Origin: Bradyrhizobium nitroreducens
GTDB taxonomy: Bacteria; Pseudomonadota; Alphaproteobacteria; Rhizobiales; Xanthobacteraceae
Assembly: GCF_002776695.1 (NCBI RefSeq)
Contig: NZ_LFJC01000003.1
Location: 5,653,394-5,717,393, forward strand
Reading direction: 5' to 3'
DNA: 64,000 nt
Of this stretch, positions 34,803 to 43,688 are shown piece after piece; the first letter of the stretch is position 1; each line of letters starts with the position of its first letter. Below the pieces are notes generated by a model that was not told the DNA's origin, made no database searches, and saw only the letters and a program-made list of their open reading frames with translations. The translations under genes were made by a program, and so were the position numbers.

Positions 34803-35969
34803 ATGAGCGTTGCTGTTGAAACCAGCTTCAACACCTTCGGGCTGAACGAACATCAGCGAATGATCAGATCAAACGTGCTTTCGTTACTTCAAGGCGTGAT
34901 GTCCCGGGAGCAGATCCGTGCGCTTGATAAGGGAGGTGAGTTTCCCGAGCGGGCCTTCAAGGCACTCGCCAGCGCGGGCTGGATGGGCCTACCCTACCCC
35001 GAAGCATACGGAGGTAGCGCGGGCTCCTACAAGGATCTCGCCATCCTCGCGGAGACGTTGGGCTATTTCTATGGGGGAATCGCAGCGGCATACCTGGTGA
35101 CGACGGTGTACGCGGGCATGCATCTTCTGAATAGTGGGTCCGACGCGCTGAAGGAAGAGTTCGTCCCTCGCATCGCGAGAGGTGACGTTCGACTAGCAAT
35201 CGCAATCACCGAACCTCAAGGAGGTTCGGACGTATCCAATATCCGTCTGAGCGCCAAACGGACGGGGGATCATTACACCCTGAATGGCAGCAAAACTTAC
35301 ATTACCAACGCGCATGTCGCCGACTACATCATAGTTGTAGGTCGCACCATTGCCGACGCCGGCCATAAGGGGCTGTCGATGTTCCTCGTCGACGCAAAAT
35401 CTCCCGGGCTCACGGTCAGACCGATGGAAATGCTCGGGCGCCGGACGACCCATACCAATGAACTCTTCCTGACGGATGTGCGCGTTCCAGCCTCCATGAT
35501 GATCGGCGAGGAAAATACCGCGTGGCGATCTCTCATGAAGGGACTCAATTTGGAGCGACTCTGTATTGCAGCATCGGGCGCTGGGAATTGTCAGGCGATT
35601 GTCGACTACACGATAGACTATGCGAAGCAGAGGATACAGTTCGGGAGATCGATTTCCGACTTTCAGGTCATTCAGCATCGGATTGCAGACATGAAGATGC
35701 TGACCGAGACGGCTCGCCTGGCCAGCTATCGCGTTGCAGATATGATGGATGCAGGCGAGAACCCCGTTATGGAAACTTCCATGGCCAAGGTTCTCGCAAC
35801 AGAGAATAACTTCACGTGCGCAAACCTTGGTTTGCAAACCTTTGGCGGTGCCGGCTTCGCGATGGAGTACGATACTCAGATGTACTTCAGGGATTCGCGA
35901 GTTGGAATGATTGGCGGTGGCACAAATGAGGTACAAAGAAACATCATCGCCAAGCGGCTTGGCTTATGA
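34803..35969 (+). CDS. Acyl-CoA dehydrogenase
   Basis: 388 residues from ATG at 34803 (GGAGA upstream). FAD-dependent acyl-CoA dehydrogenase: AIAITEPQGGSDVSNIRLSA (FAD-binding), YTLNGSKTYITNAHVADYII, FLTDVRVPASMMIGEENTAW, DYAKQRIQFGRSISDFQVIQ and the C-terminal GGAGFAMEYDTQMYFRDSRV with GGGTNEVQRNIIAKRLGL. Introduces the alpha-beta double bond into an acyl-CoA; electrons pass to ETF. Chain-length or branch specificity cannot be read. Divergent from the thiolase-like gene across a shared control region. Confidence 0.92.
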   Translation: MSVAVETSFNTFGLNEHQRMIRSNVLSLLQGVMSREQIRALDKGGEFPERAFKALASAGWMGLPYPEAYGGSAGSYKDLAILAETLGYFYGGIAAAYLVTTVYAGMHLLNSGSDALKEEFVPRIARGDVRLAIAITEPQGGSDVSNIRLSAKRTGDHYTLNGSKTYITNAHVADYIIVVGRTIADAGHKGLSMFLVDAKSPGLTVRPMEMLGRRTTHTNELFLTDVRVPASMMIGEENTAWRSLMKGLNLERLCIAASGAGNCQAIVDYTIDYAKQRIQFGRSISDFQVIQHRIADMKMLTETARLASYRVADMMDAGENPVMETSMAKVLATENNFTCANLGLQTFGGAGFAMEYDTQMYFRDSRVGMIGGGTNEVQRNIIAKRLGL

Positions 35970-36328
35970 TTGAGAGCGATCGACCGGCGGGGTTCACCGC
36001 CAAATTGTGCCCTTTGATGAAGGCATCGAGAACTCGCGCACTTGATGGGCAAACGATCCCGCATTTGCCGTTAGGCGCGTTTGGCTACAACATGTAACCC
36101 GACGAACATCCAACGACAGTAATCGTACTTGTCGTGCATCGCTTTGAGAGTGACGGGCGCACGCTTGGTACCACTAGCCCTCCAATGCTTTGGGGGCACG
36201 CTCACGCTTCGGAGGCCACTAATTCGCAATGGGTTATGGACGGGAGATCAACATGGCTCGCCGCCTCGCCAATACCGGCGCGTCGAAAAGAGCGTTTGAG
36301 GTCAAGTACCTTGGAGCGGCCGTCCGGT
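35970..36328. other. Non-coding gap between convergent genes
   Basis: Holds no gene I can support. A short stem GGCGG...CCGCC at 36017-36033 follows the dehydrogenase stop but has no T run. Confidence 0.4.
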
Positions 36329-37498
36329 TCATGAACACCAACTGATGCCCTTGCGGTTCAAGTCATCGATCTCTGCGTCGGATAACCCCCACGATTTCAA
36401 TGCCTCAAGCCCACCTTCGCCCACCTGAGGTGCGGATCGTTGAATTACGCCTGGCGTGAGAGAAAGCCTTGGAGCCACGTTTGGCTGAGACACTCCGTCG
36501 ACCTCTACAAACGCCCGGCGTTCCACGCTGTGTGGATGCGCCGCGGCCTCCGACAAGTCCAGGATGGGAGCATAGCAGGCATCGGACCCCAGAAGCATCG
36601 AATCCAGCTCGTCTCGTGTGTACCCGGCGAACGCTTGCTCCAAGCAGCGCCGAAGAGCTGGCCAGCACGCTCGATCGTCGGGACGCTTCCACTTCCCCGC
36701 ATCAATCCCCATGCGCTTGAGCAACTCCTGGAAGAACTTCGGCTCGATAGCGCCAATCGCGATGTACTTCTTGTCCTTGGTTTGATACGTATCGTACCAT
36801 GGCGCGCCGCCATCGAGTTCATTGCTGGCGCGATTGGATTTCCACAGGCCAGCCGCATGGCGCCCGTGAAACAGGGTCATCAGCGAAGTCGCTCCATCGA
36901 CCATGGCGGCATCTACGACTTGTCCTTTCCCGCTCTTTGAAGCATGAATCAGTGCACTGACGATGCCGAAGGCGAGATACAGGGCGCCTCCCCCGTAGTC
37001 ACCAATCAGGTTTAAGGGGACAACCGGCCGCTCGCCCTCGCGCCCGATACAAGCAAGTGCGCCGGTTAGCGCGATATAGTTGATGTCGTGTCCAGCCGAT
37101 TGGGCGAGCGGGCCGGTTTGCCCCCACCCCGTGACACGTCCAACGACTAGTCGTGGATTGCGTGCGAGGAGCACGTCGGGGCCGAGTCCCAGCCTTTCGA
37201 GGACCCCGGGCCTGAATCCTTCAATCAAGACATCGGCCCGCTCAACAAGCGAGAGGATCGAAGCTATGCTGTCTTCCGACTTTAGATCGGCAGAGATGCT
37301 CCGGCGGCCGCGGCTAGTGAAGTCGAACTGGTTCGCGATGGAGAGGCCGATGTCTGACTGCTGCTTGCGATCGATGCGAATAACGTCGGCTCCAAGATCG
37401 GACAAGAGCATGCCGCAGAAAGGTGCGGGACCAATAGCAGCCAATTCTATGACTTTAAGTCCGAAGAGCGGGCCACCTTGCGTACCAGGTGCTTTCAT
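36329..37498 (-). CDS. CaiB/BaiF protein of the alpha-methylacyl-CoA racemase type
   Basis: 389 residues from ATG at 37498; a longer reading to 37663 would run into the upstream gene and is rejected. Opens GLKVIELAAIGPAPFCGMLL, then SDLGADVIRIDRK and RPGVLERLGLGPDVLLARNP. The AMACR hallmark GHDINYIALTGAL gives the catalytic His and IGDYGGGALYLAFG the catalytic Asp. AMACR epimerises 2-methyl-branched acyl-CoAs so that the S-specific dehydrogenase can act; an acid racemase is therefore expected when the substrate has methyl branches. It is 25 bp downstream of the enoyl-CoA hydratase gene, hence one transcript. Confidence 0.82.
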   Translation of the reverse strand: MKAPGTQGGPLFGLKVIELAAIGPAPFCGMLLSDLGADVIRIDRKQQSDIGLSIANQFDFTSRGRRSISADLKSEDSIASILSLVERADVLIEGFRPGVLERLGLGPDVLLARNPRLVVGRVTGWGQTGPLAQSAGHDINYIALTGALACIGREGERPVVPLNLIGDYGGGALYLAFGIVSALIHASKSGKGQVVDAAMVDGATSLMTLFHGRHAAGLWKSNRASNELDGGAPWYDTYQTKDKKYIAIGAIEPKFFQELLKRMGIDAGKWKRPDDRACWPALRRCLEQAFAGYTRDELDSMLLGSDACYAPILDLSEAAAHPHSVERRAFVEVDGVSQPNVAPRLSLTPGVIQRSAPQVGEGGLEALKSWGLSDAEIDDLNRKGISWCS

Positions 37499-37523
37499 CT
37501 TGTTGTAGCCTCTGTGTAGACGA

Positions 37524-38306
37524 TCAAGCTTGCCGCTTGGCGCGCGCCAAGACGTCGAGCCGGCGCTGTTCGACCTCCTGCATCTTGACGTCTTGAGCTG
37601 AGAGAACTGCGACTTGCGCTTCCAGCGCCAACGCCTCGCGCAAGCTGAGTTGCATCCCTTCATTCAGCAGTTTCTTATACCTGCGGAGCGTGTTGGGCTC
37701 GACCGACAGCATCGCCTCTGCGAGGGCAACTGCCTCTGCTTGCAAGGCTTCTGGATCAACGACGTGATTGGTCAGTCCGAATGCCTCCGCACGTTCCGAC
37801 GATAGGAAATTCCCGGTTAGAGAGAGTTCGCGGGCGCGATACGGTCCGATAGCGCGGGAGAGGCGCTGTGAGAGTCCCCATGCCGGCAGAATTCCTACGC
37901 GCGCATGGGTATCGGCAAATCGAGCCAATCGGCTACAAACGATGATATCGCAGGCGAGTGCGATTTCGAATCCCCCGGTGATCGCAGGTCCGTTTACCGC
38001 CGCGATGATGGGACAACTTAGTCTCTCCAGAGCGGCTACGGGGTTCAGCGATTGATCATCGAAGCCGAGCACGTCGCTGGAAGCTGCCGAACCGAGTTCC
38101 TTCAAATCGAGACCAGCGCAAAAGGCGGTGCCGGCGCCGGTCAAGATCACCACCCTGGCGCGATCATCGCCACCCAGCGCATCGAGCGCTGAGGTGAGTT
38201 CCTTTCTAAGCGCGCGCGACAGCGCGTTTTTTGAGTCAGGTCGGTTTAACGTCAGTCGCGTACAACCTGGCAGCGGGTAGTCTACCTTCAAAAGCGAACT
38301 GTTCAT
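37524..38306 (-). CDS. Enoyl-CoA hydratase/isomerase (crotonase family)
   Basis: 260 residues, normal crotonase length. CoA-binding and oxyanion-hole segments: AGTAFCAGLDLKELGSA and VNGPAITGGFEIALACDI; then ARVGILPAWGLSQRLSRAIG and LSLTGNFLSSERAEAFGLTN. It hydrates or isomerises enoyl-CoA. First gene of a pair with the racemase-like gene, starting 23 bp from the operator-like element at 38329. Confidence 0.88.
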   Translation of the reverse strand: MNSSLLKVDYPLPGCTRLTLNRPDSKNALSRALRKELTSALDALGGDDRARVVILTGAGTAFCAGLDLKELGSAASSDVLGFDDQSLNPVAALERLSCPIIAAVNGPAITGGFEIALACDIIVCSRLARFADTHARVGILPAWGLSQRLSRAIGPYRARELSLTGNFLSSERAEAFGLTNHVVDPEALQAEAVALAEAMLSVEPNTLRRYKKLLNEGMQLSLREALALEAQVAVLSAQDVKMQEVEQRRLDVLARAKRQA

Positions 38307-38328
38307 TTGACCTTCCTAGCTCCGTATT

Positions 38329-38346
38329 CTATTGTACGATCGTTAG
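38329..38346. promoter_or_regulatory. Operator-like element between hydratase and DUF2889 genes
   Basis: On the minus strand CTAACGATCGTACAATAG, 13 of 18 identical to the element at 51529. It lies in the gap between the divergent starts at 38306 and 38398. Confidence 0.55.
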
Positions 38347-38397
38347 TTTTCTCAGTCAATGACGTTCCATCTGCGAAGCTGCGAAAAGGAATTTAGT

Positions 38398-38949
38398 GTG
38401 CCCCTTCAAGATTCCGCGCCGCGATCCTTGATCCATCTCCGCGGTATAGACATGCAGGTATTTCGACGGGACGATGGCTATTACGACGTCGAGGGACACA
38501 TCCGAGATGAAAAGCCGTTCGAGAGCGCCGTTCCCTTCGGGGCTACGACTCCGGCACACCACGCCATCCACGAAATGTGGATCAGATTGACCATCGACAA
38601 GGAATTTGTCGTGCACGACGTCGCGGCGTCCACTGACGCCGCTCCATATCGAGACTGCTTCGGTGCCTCGTCCACCCTTTCTGTCTTGGTCGGTTCAAGG
38701 ATTGGAGGCGGCTGGAACCGAGAGGTGCGGGATAAGCTTGGAGGGAGCAAGAGCTGCACGCACCTGATGGAGATGCTGGCGCCGTTGGCGACCGCTGCCT
38801 ATCAGGCCATGTGGAACGAGAGGCAGGGACAGGCAGACACCTTGGACCGAGACGGCCGCCCTTTCCTTCTCAATTCCTGCTGGGCCATGGCGAGCGACAA
38901 GGAGCTGACCTTCAGCCGCTGGCCAGAATACTATACCGGAAAGAAGTAG
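38398..38949 (+). CDS. DUF2889-domain protein
   Basis: 183 residues from a GTG at 38398 with AAGGA 7 bases upstream; a longer reading from 38359 is less likely. DUF2889 pattern: LIHLRGIDMQVFRRDDGYYD, VEGHIRDEKPF, HEMWIRLTIDKEFVVHDVAA, GASSTLSVLVGSRIGGGWN and KSCTHLMEMLAPLATAAYQA. The family is often found next to acyl-CoA catabolic genes, and its biochemical function is unknown. Divergent from the hydratase/racemase pair and probably under the same operator. Converges with the acyl-CoA synthetase gene, 9 bp apart. Confidence 0.8.
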   Translation: MPLQDSAPRSLIHLRGIDMQVFRRDDGYYDVEGHIRDEKPFESAVPFGATTPAHHAIHEMWIRLTIDKEFVVHDVAASTDAAPYRDCFGASSTLSVLVGSRIGGGWNREVRDKLGGSKSCTHLMEMLAPLATAAYQAMWNERQGQADTLDRDGRPFLLNSCWAMASDKELTFSRWPEYYTGKK

Positions 38950-38958
38950 TGATGCACG

Positions 38959-40917
38959 TCACGCTTCACCTCGATACTGGCGACATGCTTTGAGCAGATC
39001 ATCAAAGATCTGCGGGTTCTCCAAGGACCCAACGTTTCCTGGGGGCAATCCGAGCCAGGCTTGACGCGCCAGGCGACGGATAGCTTTGCCATTCCTCGTT
39101 TTTGGAAGCTGCGCGACCTCGATCACGGCGCTCGGCTTGTATGGCTTTCCCATTGCTTTCTCAAGCGCATGCGCCGCATAGACAGCCGCCTCTCCGGCAG
39201 TCTTCGCATTTGGGCTGGGAACGACAAACAGGACGATTGCTTCTCCGGAGCGAGGGTGGGGAGCACCGATAGCGTAGGCGTCCTTCACGGTCTGATTATC
39301 TATCACGATCGCCTCGAGTTCGGATGGACCGACCCGCTTTCCGGCGATCTTCATGACGTCGTCGGAGCGTCCGAGCAACTCGAATTGCCCATTGGGATGT
39401 TCGATGGCAAGATCTCCATGCACCCAGACATCAGGAATTTTTGACCAGTAAGATTCGATATAGCGGTCGGACGCTTTCCAGAACCCGTTTGTCATCCCAA
39501 CGAACGGCTCGAGGATAGCGAGTTCGCCTGGCTCACCGACGATGCGTCGGCCCTCGACATCTACGACGGCAGCATTCATTCCAGGAGCAACGCTATTGAA
39601 ACAACATGGTGCAATCGGCCGCAGCACGACATTCGTCAAAATTGCACCCGAGACCTCCGTTCCACCCGTGTAATTGATCACAGGAACCATCCCACCGCCA
39701 AATTCGTGACTATACCAGTTGAACGTATCTGGATCGATGACCTCTCCAGCCGTTATGAGTATTCGTAACGTGGGAAAAGCGACCGCAAGAGCCTGGTCGG
39801 ACGCCGCAGCCATCATTCTGATTGCGGTCGGGGATGACCCGAAGTGCGTGACACCATGCATGGCAGCAAGTTCACGAAGCTTACCCACGGTCGGCTGATC
39901 GGGCGCACCGTCATACAGAACCAATGTACCCTTTAGCATGAGCACGCCGATGATCGTGAGAGGGCCCACCATCCAGCCCATATCGCTGACCCACATCATG
40001 CGATCTCCAGGCCGAAAATCAAAGATATACGCGCAATCCTGAGCAACGCGCAAAGGAAAGCTTGTATGGGTATGCAGCGCTCCCTTCGGCGAACCGGTCG
40101 TCCCCGACGTGTACATGATCATGAATGGATCGTCTGTCGCCGTAGCAGCGATGTCGCCGGTGGTAGGTCCTGCCTGTTCCAGTGACGTCCACGGAATCGT
40201 TTTGGCGACGTCGATCGACAAGCCAAGCACTGAGCAGACGACGATGCATTTCAATGCAGGCACGGTCGCGGCAATGTCGCCAATGACTCCGTCCAACCGT
40301 ACCTCACGGCAACGACGGACGAAGCCGTCGGACGTGATGAGAACGTCAGCCCCCGCATCGACCAGACGCTGGCTCGCAGGTGCCGCGCCGAATCCGCTGT
40401 AGAGCGGCACCACGATCGCTCCAATCATCGCAATAGCGAGAAACGCGACAACGGCCTCCGGAATATTTGGCATCAAGAGCCCGACCCGAGAACCCTTAGC
40501 CACGCCGATTGATCGAAGCCCAGCCGCCACGCGGAAAACACGCGAATTGAGCTCTGCATAGGTCAGCGTAACCGTCTTACCACTTTCTCCTTCCCAGACG
40601 AGTGCGAGCCTTTTTTCTCCGTGCTTCTCAGAAGGAGCGCGCAAGCACGCCGCAGCAAGATTAAACTTCCCGTTTGGGAAGAATCGCGGCCACTGTTTGC
40701 CCTTACTTTGATCCAGAAATCCTGTCGGATCATCATCGAAGGCGATGCCGAGATCCTTCAGCGATTCGAACCAGAACCGGTCCGGATGATCCTTCGCGAA
40801 GTCGAGCAGCTGATCGTAATCGGCAAGCCCTAGTCGCCGAATCAATCGCGCAAGATTAGACGAAACGAGATTTTCGCCAGTTGGTCGCCAGGTGACCACA
40901 GGCCCCGCCGCACTCAC
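38959..40917 (-). CDS. Acyl-CoA synthetase of the acetyl/acetoacetyl-CoA synthetase class
   Basis: 652 residues from a GTG at 40917 that overlaps the upstream stop (GTGA). An N-terminal ACAS domain (LLDFAKDHPDRFWFESLKDL) precedes the adenylate-forming core: P-loop MYTSGTTGSPKGALHTHTS, INYTGGTEVSG, DVWVHGDLA, LGRSDDVMKIAGKRVGPSEL and the C-terminal catalytic Lys in KTRNGKAIRRL. Fully active by motif. Activates a carboxylic acid to its CoA thioester through an acyl-adenylate. Co-translated with the nitronate-monooxygenase-like gene. Confidence 0.86.
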   Translation of the reverse strand: MSAAGPVVTWRPTGENLVSSNLARLIRRLGLADYDQLLDFAKDHPDRFWFESLKDLGIAFDDDPTGFLDQSKGKQWPRFFPNGKFNLAAACLRAPSEKHGEKRLALVWEGESGKTVTLTYAELNSRVFRVAAGLRSIGVAKGSRVGLLMPNIPEAVVAFLAIAMIGAIVVPLYSGFGAAPASQRLVDAGADVLITSDGFVRRCREVRLDGVIGDIAATVPALKCIVVCSVLGLSIDVAKTIPWTSLEQAGPTTGDIAATATDDPFMIMYTSGTTGSPKGALHTHTSFPLRVAQDCAYIFDFRPGDRMMWVSDMGWMVGPLTIIGVLMLKGTLVLYDGAPDQPTVGKLRELAAMHGVTHFGSSPTAIRMMAAASDQALAVAFPTLRILITAGEVIDPDTFNWYSHEFGGGMVPVINYTGGTEVSGAILTNVVLRPIAPCCFNSVAPGMNAAVVDVEGRRIVGEPGELAILEPFVGMTNGFWKASDRYIESYWSKIPDVWVHGDLAIEHPNGQFELLGRSDDVMKIAGKRVGPSELEAIVIDNQTVKDAYAIGAPHPRSGEAIVLFVVPSPNAKTAGEAAVYAAHALEKAMGKPYKPSAVIEVAQLPKTRNGKAIRRLARQAWLGLPPGNVGSLENPQIFDDLLKACRQYRGEA

Positions 40918-41885
40918 GCGACCACCTTCGAGTCGTGATTGCGCAGAGATGCCGACTGATATTCGCACTTCATGCGGTCAATAAGATCGGAAACTGCTAT
41001 GCAGTCGTGAATTGAGCCGACACCCTGACCAGCCGTCCAGATATCGCGCCATGCCTTGGCTTCGTGATTGAACTCCTCACCGAGGTCGATGTGGTCCTTT
41101 CGCGGCAGGCGATCGGGATCCATGCCGTTTGCGACGATGCTCGGCCGAAGCATATTCGCCGGGATTCCCGAGAATGCCGGCGTATACACCAGATCTTTGG
41201 CGTCACAGTCGATCAGCATGTCCTTGTAAGGCTTACCGGCGAGGCTCTCGTGCGTCGCGATGAACCGAGTTCCGATATATCCAAAGTCAGCCCCCAGTGC
41301 CTGTGCGGCATAGACCGACCGACCGTCCGAAATGCAGCCAGACAGCGCAATGGCACCGCCCCAGAATTCTCGAATCTGCGGCACGATCGCGAACGGATTC
41401 ATCAGCCCCGCATGACCGCCGGCACCCGCGCATACCGGAATAATCCCATCCACGCCCGCATCGATCGCCCTCTTAGCCCAATCAACGGTCGTAACGTCAT
41501 GAAACACCAGCCCACCGTAAGAATGGACTTGCTCGACGATATCTCGCGGATTCCCGACACTCGTAATGATCAGGGGAACGCGGTGCTTAACAACCAGCGC
41601 CATGTCTTCTTCAAGGCGGGTGTTCGTGCGATGCGCGATGATGTTGACACCGTAGGGAGCCGACAGGTTCGCAGGGTGCTCACTATCATGCGCTGCAAGC
41701 CGTGACTTGATTTGCTCCAACCACGCCTCGAACGCAGTTGCCGTTCTCAGATTCAAGCTGGGAAAGGTGCCGAGGATGCCGTTGAGGCAGCAACCCACGA
41801 CGAGATCTGGCCCTGAAACCAGAAACATGGGCGCAACGATTACCGGGATTGAAAGCCTCCCTACGAGCTGGTTTGGCACAGCCAT
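40914..41885 (-). CDS. Nitronate monooxygenase-like FMN protein
   Basis: 323 residues, TIM-barrel FMN family: IPVIVAPMFLVSGPDLVVGC at the start, APYGVNIIAHRTN, VCAGAGGHAGLMNPFAIVPQ near the catalytic region, and ALGADFGYIGTRFIATHES for FMN phosphate. Relatives oxidise nitronates or act as enoyl/dienoyl-type reductases; in acyl-CoA clusters they often accompany synthetases with unknown role. It has its own upstream gap with an operator-like element at 41909-41926 and is followed, with a 4-base overlap, by the acyl-CoA synthetase. Confidence 0.78.
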   Translation of the reverse strand: MAVPNQLVGRLSIPVIVAPMFLVSGPDLVVGCCLNGILGTFPSLNLRTATAFEAWLEQIKSRLAAHDSEHPANLSAPYGVNIIAHRTNTRLEEDMALVVKHRVPLIITSVGNPRDIVEQVHSYGGLVFHDVTTVDWAKRAIDAGVDGIIPVCAGAGGHAGLMNPFAIVPQIREFWGGAIALSGCISDGRSVYAAQALGADFGYIGTRFIATHESLAGKPYKDMLIDCDAKDLVYTPAFSGIPANMLRPSIVANGMDPDRLPRKDHIDLGEEFNHEAKAWRDIWTAGQGVGSIHDCIAVSDLIDRMKCEYQSASLRNHDSKVVA

Positions 41886-41908
41886 CGTCCGATCGTCTCC
41901 TTACAGTT

Positions 41909-41926
41909 CTGCTGTATGTTCGTTAG
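41909..41926. promoter_or_regulatory. Operator-like element upstream of the nitronate-monooxygenase-like gene
   Basis: On the minus strand CTAACGAACATACAGCAG, 14 of 18 identical to the element at 51529. It ends 24 bp before the ATG at 41885, so it would overlap or sit just downstream of a promoter. Confidence 0.55.
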
Positions 41927-41944
41927 ATTTTTCGGGCAAATGAT

Positions 41945-42706
41945 TTAGTTCCAATTCCCATGCGCAACGCTATGTCCGCCGTCAGCCCGCAGCGTTTGCC
42001 CGGTCAAAAGCATGAGATCGAGATCGAGAAGACCTGCAATGAGCTCCCCAACTTCCTGCGCATAGGCCGGTCGGGCAATCAGCGTCTGTCGCCTGAGGTA
42101 ATCTATCACCTCGGGCCGCTCCAAATATTCCTTGTTCATATCGGTGGCGACATAACCAGGAGCAACATTGAGCAGCGCAATTTTGTCTCGTGACCACTCG
42201 CTGGCGAGGGATCGCGTCATGGCACTCAGCGCCGCCTTCGATGCGCTGTAAAACGCATTCTGCGCTGCGCCGAGCGTCTCAAAGATCGAACCGATATTGA
42301 TGATCACGCCGCCATCGCGCTTTAGATATGGATAGCACTCGCGCATGGCCTTGAATGACGCGACAGCGTTCGTTTGAAGAAGCAGATCGAACTCATCAGA
42401 TTTCATACGCGAGCTTACACCCGCACGATGAATACCGGCATTGTTGACAAGTCCCCTGATCTGCCCAAAGCGAGCATCGAGCGCAGCGAGGCACTCCCTA
42501 ACGTGCGCTTCGTTATTGAGATCACACGCCCTTGCAGTTACGCGATCGGCGTAACTCTCCACTCCGGAGGGAAGCTCTCCAGAACGCGAAAGGGCCGCAA
42601 CCCGGAAGCCGCGATCAAGCGCCGCTCGGACGATTGAAGCTCCAATACCTCGGCTACCGCCCGTCACCACCAAGGTACCCGTCCTTAATTCACTAGACTT
42701 AGGCAT
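41945..42706 (-). CDS. Short-chain dehydrogenase/reductase (3-hydroxyacyl or FabG-like)
   Basis: 253 residues from ATG at 42706; the reading to 42823 lacks support. Classical SDR: TGGSRGIGASIVRAALDRG (NAD(P) binding), LVNNAGIH, VIINIGSIFE (Ser), YSASKAALSAMTRSL (Tyr-x-x-x-Lys) and VAPGYVATDMNKEYL. Likely oxidises a 3-hydroxyacyl-CoA or a secondary alcohol. Same strand as the LIV cluster but 168 bp behind LivF, so it may be transcribed separately. Confidence 0.85.
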   Translation of the reverse strand: MPKSSELRTGTLVVTGGSRGIGASIVRAALDRGFRVAALSRSGELPSGVESYADRVTARACDLNNEAHVRECLAALDARFGQIRGLVNNAGIHRAGVSSRMKSDEFDLLLQTNAVASFKAMRECYPYLKRDGGVIINIGSIFETLGAAQNAFYSASKAALSAMTRSLASEWSRDKIALLNVAPGYVATDMNKEYLERPEVIDYLRRQTLIARPAYAQEVGELIAGLLDLDLMLLTGQTLRADGGHSVAHGNWN

Positions 42707-42874
42707 TTGAGTTCCTGTCACTCGGACACAATTGGCGCGGGTAACATTCGAGAGCGCAGCGCAGGACATTTCAGGCCATGTTATGGCCGCGATGCGCCCA
42801 AACAATGCAACCCCCTCGAACATTCCCCCTGCATGTTACAATGACGCTGATCGGCTCCGGTCTGCGTCGCTTGT

Positions 42875-43687
42875 TCAGTCCTCCACCGAAAGAAACGGCC
42901 TTCTCCTGCGATGGCTCTTACTGAGATCGGCGAAATTTCGGCGTTCTCCCGAGCCGATACCCAGATAGAACTCCCTGACCTCCGAGCTGTCCTTCAGCGT
43001 TTGAGCCGTACCATCCATCACAACTCGCCCATTCTCAATGACGTAGCCAAAATCGGCGCAGTCGAGCGCTAGCGTCGCATTCTGTTCCGCGATGAGGAAG
43101 GTCACCCGCTCGCGCTGATTGAGATCTCTCACGATTGCGAAGATCTCCTGCACGATCTGAGGGGCAAGCCCCATCGATGGCTCATCGAGCAGGACCATCC
43201 TAGGGTTCGACATCAAGGCGCGGCCGATGGCACACATCTGCTGTTCTCCACCCGAGGCATAGCCGGCGCTCAAGCGGCGTTTGACTTTGAGACGCGGAAA
43301 ATAGTGGAATATCTTCTCGAGACCTGCATTGAGTTCGCTCCGCCGCGCCGACCGGGTGTGCGCACCGGTCAAGAGATTCTCCTCGATCGTCAAATGAGGG
43401 AAACATCGCCGTCCCTCCATCACCTGAATAAGCCCAGAGCGGACGAGTGCCTCCGGACCGAGGTCGTCGACTCTCCGTCCTTCGAAATGAATGGAACCTC
43501 CGCTGAGGGCCCCGCGTTCCGCAGCCAAGAGATTTGAAATGGCCTTCAACGTTGTGGTCTTGCCGGCGCCGTTGGCACCGAGCAAGGTTACGATCTTGCC
43601 GCAAGGCACGCGCATCGACACCCCTCGCAATACGAGTATCATGCCGTTGTAGACGACCTGAACGTTGTCGAGTTTCAGATAGTCCAC
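42875..43687 (-). CDS. livF: LIV-type ABC transporter ATPase LivF
   Basis: 270 residues from a GTG at 43687; AGGAAG lies about 6 bases upstream and the upstream stop is 2 bases away. Walker A GANGAGKTTTLKA, VMEGRRCFPHLTIEENLL (Q-loop region), signature YASGGEQQMCAIGRAL, Walker B RMVLLDEPSMGLAPQ, and IAEQNATLALDCADFGYVI with the switch region. Second ATPase of a high-affinity branched-chain-acid type importer. Last gene of the eight-gene operon 51486-42875. Confidence 0.9.
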   Translation of the reverse strand: MDYLKLDNVQVVYNGMILVLRGVSMRVPCGKIVTLLGANGAGKTTTLKAISNLLAAERGALSGGSIHFEGRRVDDLGPEALVRSGLIQVMEGRRCFPHLTIEENLLTGAHTRSARRSELNAGLEKIFHYFPRLKVKRRLSAGYASGGEQQMCAIGRALMSNPRMVLLDEPSMGLAPQIVQEIFAIVRDLNQRERVTFLIAEQNATLALDCADFGYVIENGRVVMDGTAQTLKDSSEVREFYLGIGSGERRNFADLSKSHRRRRPFLSVED

Positions 43688-43688
43688 T

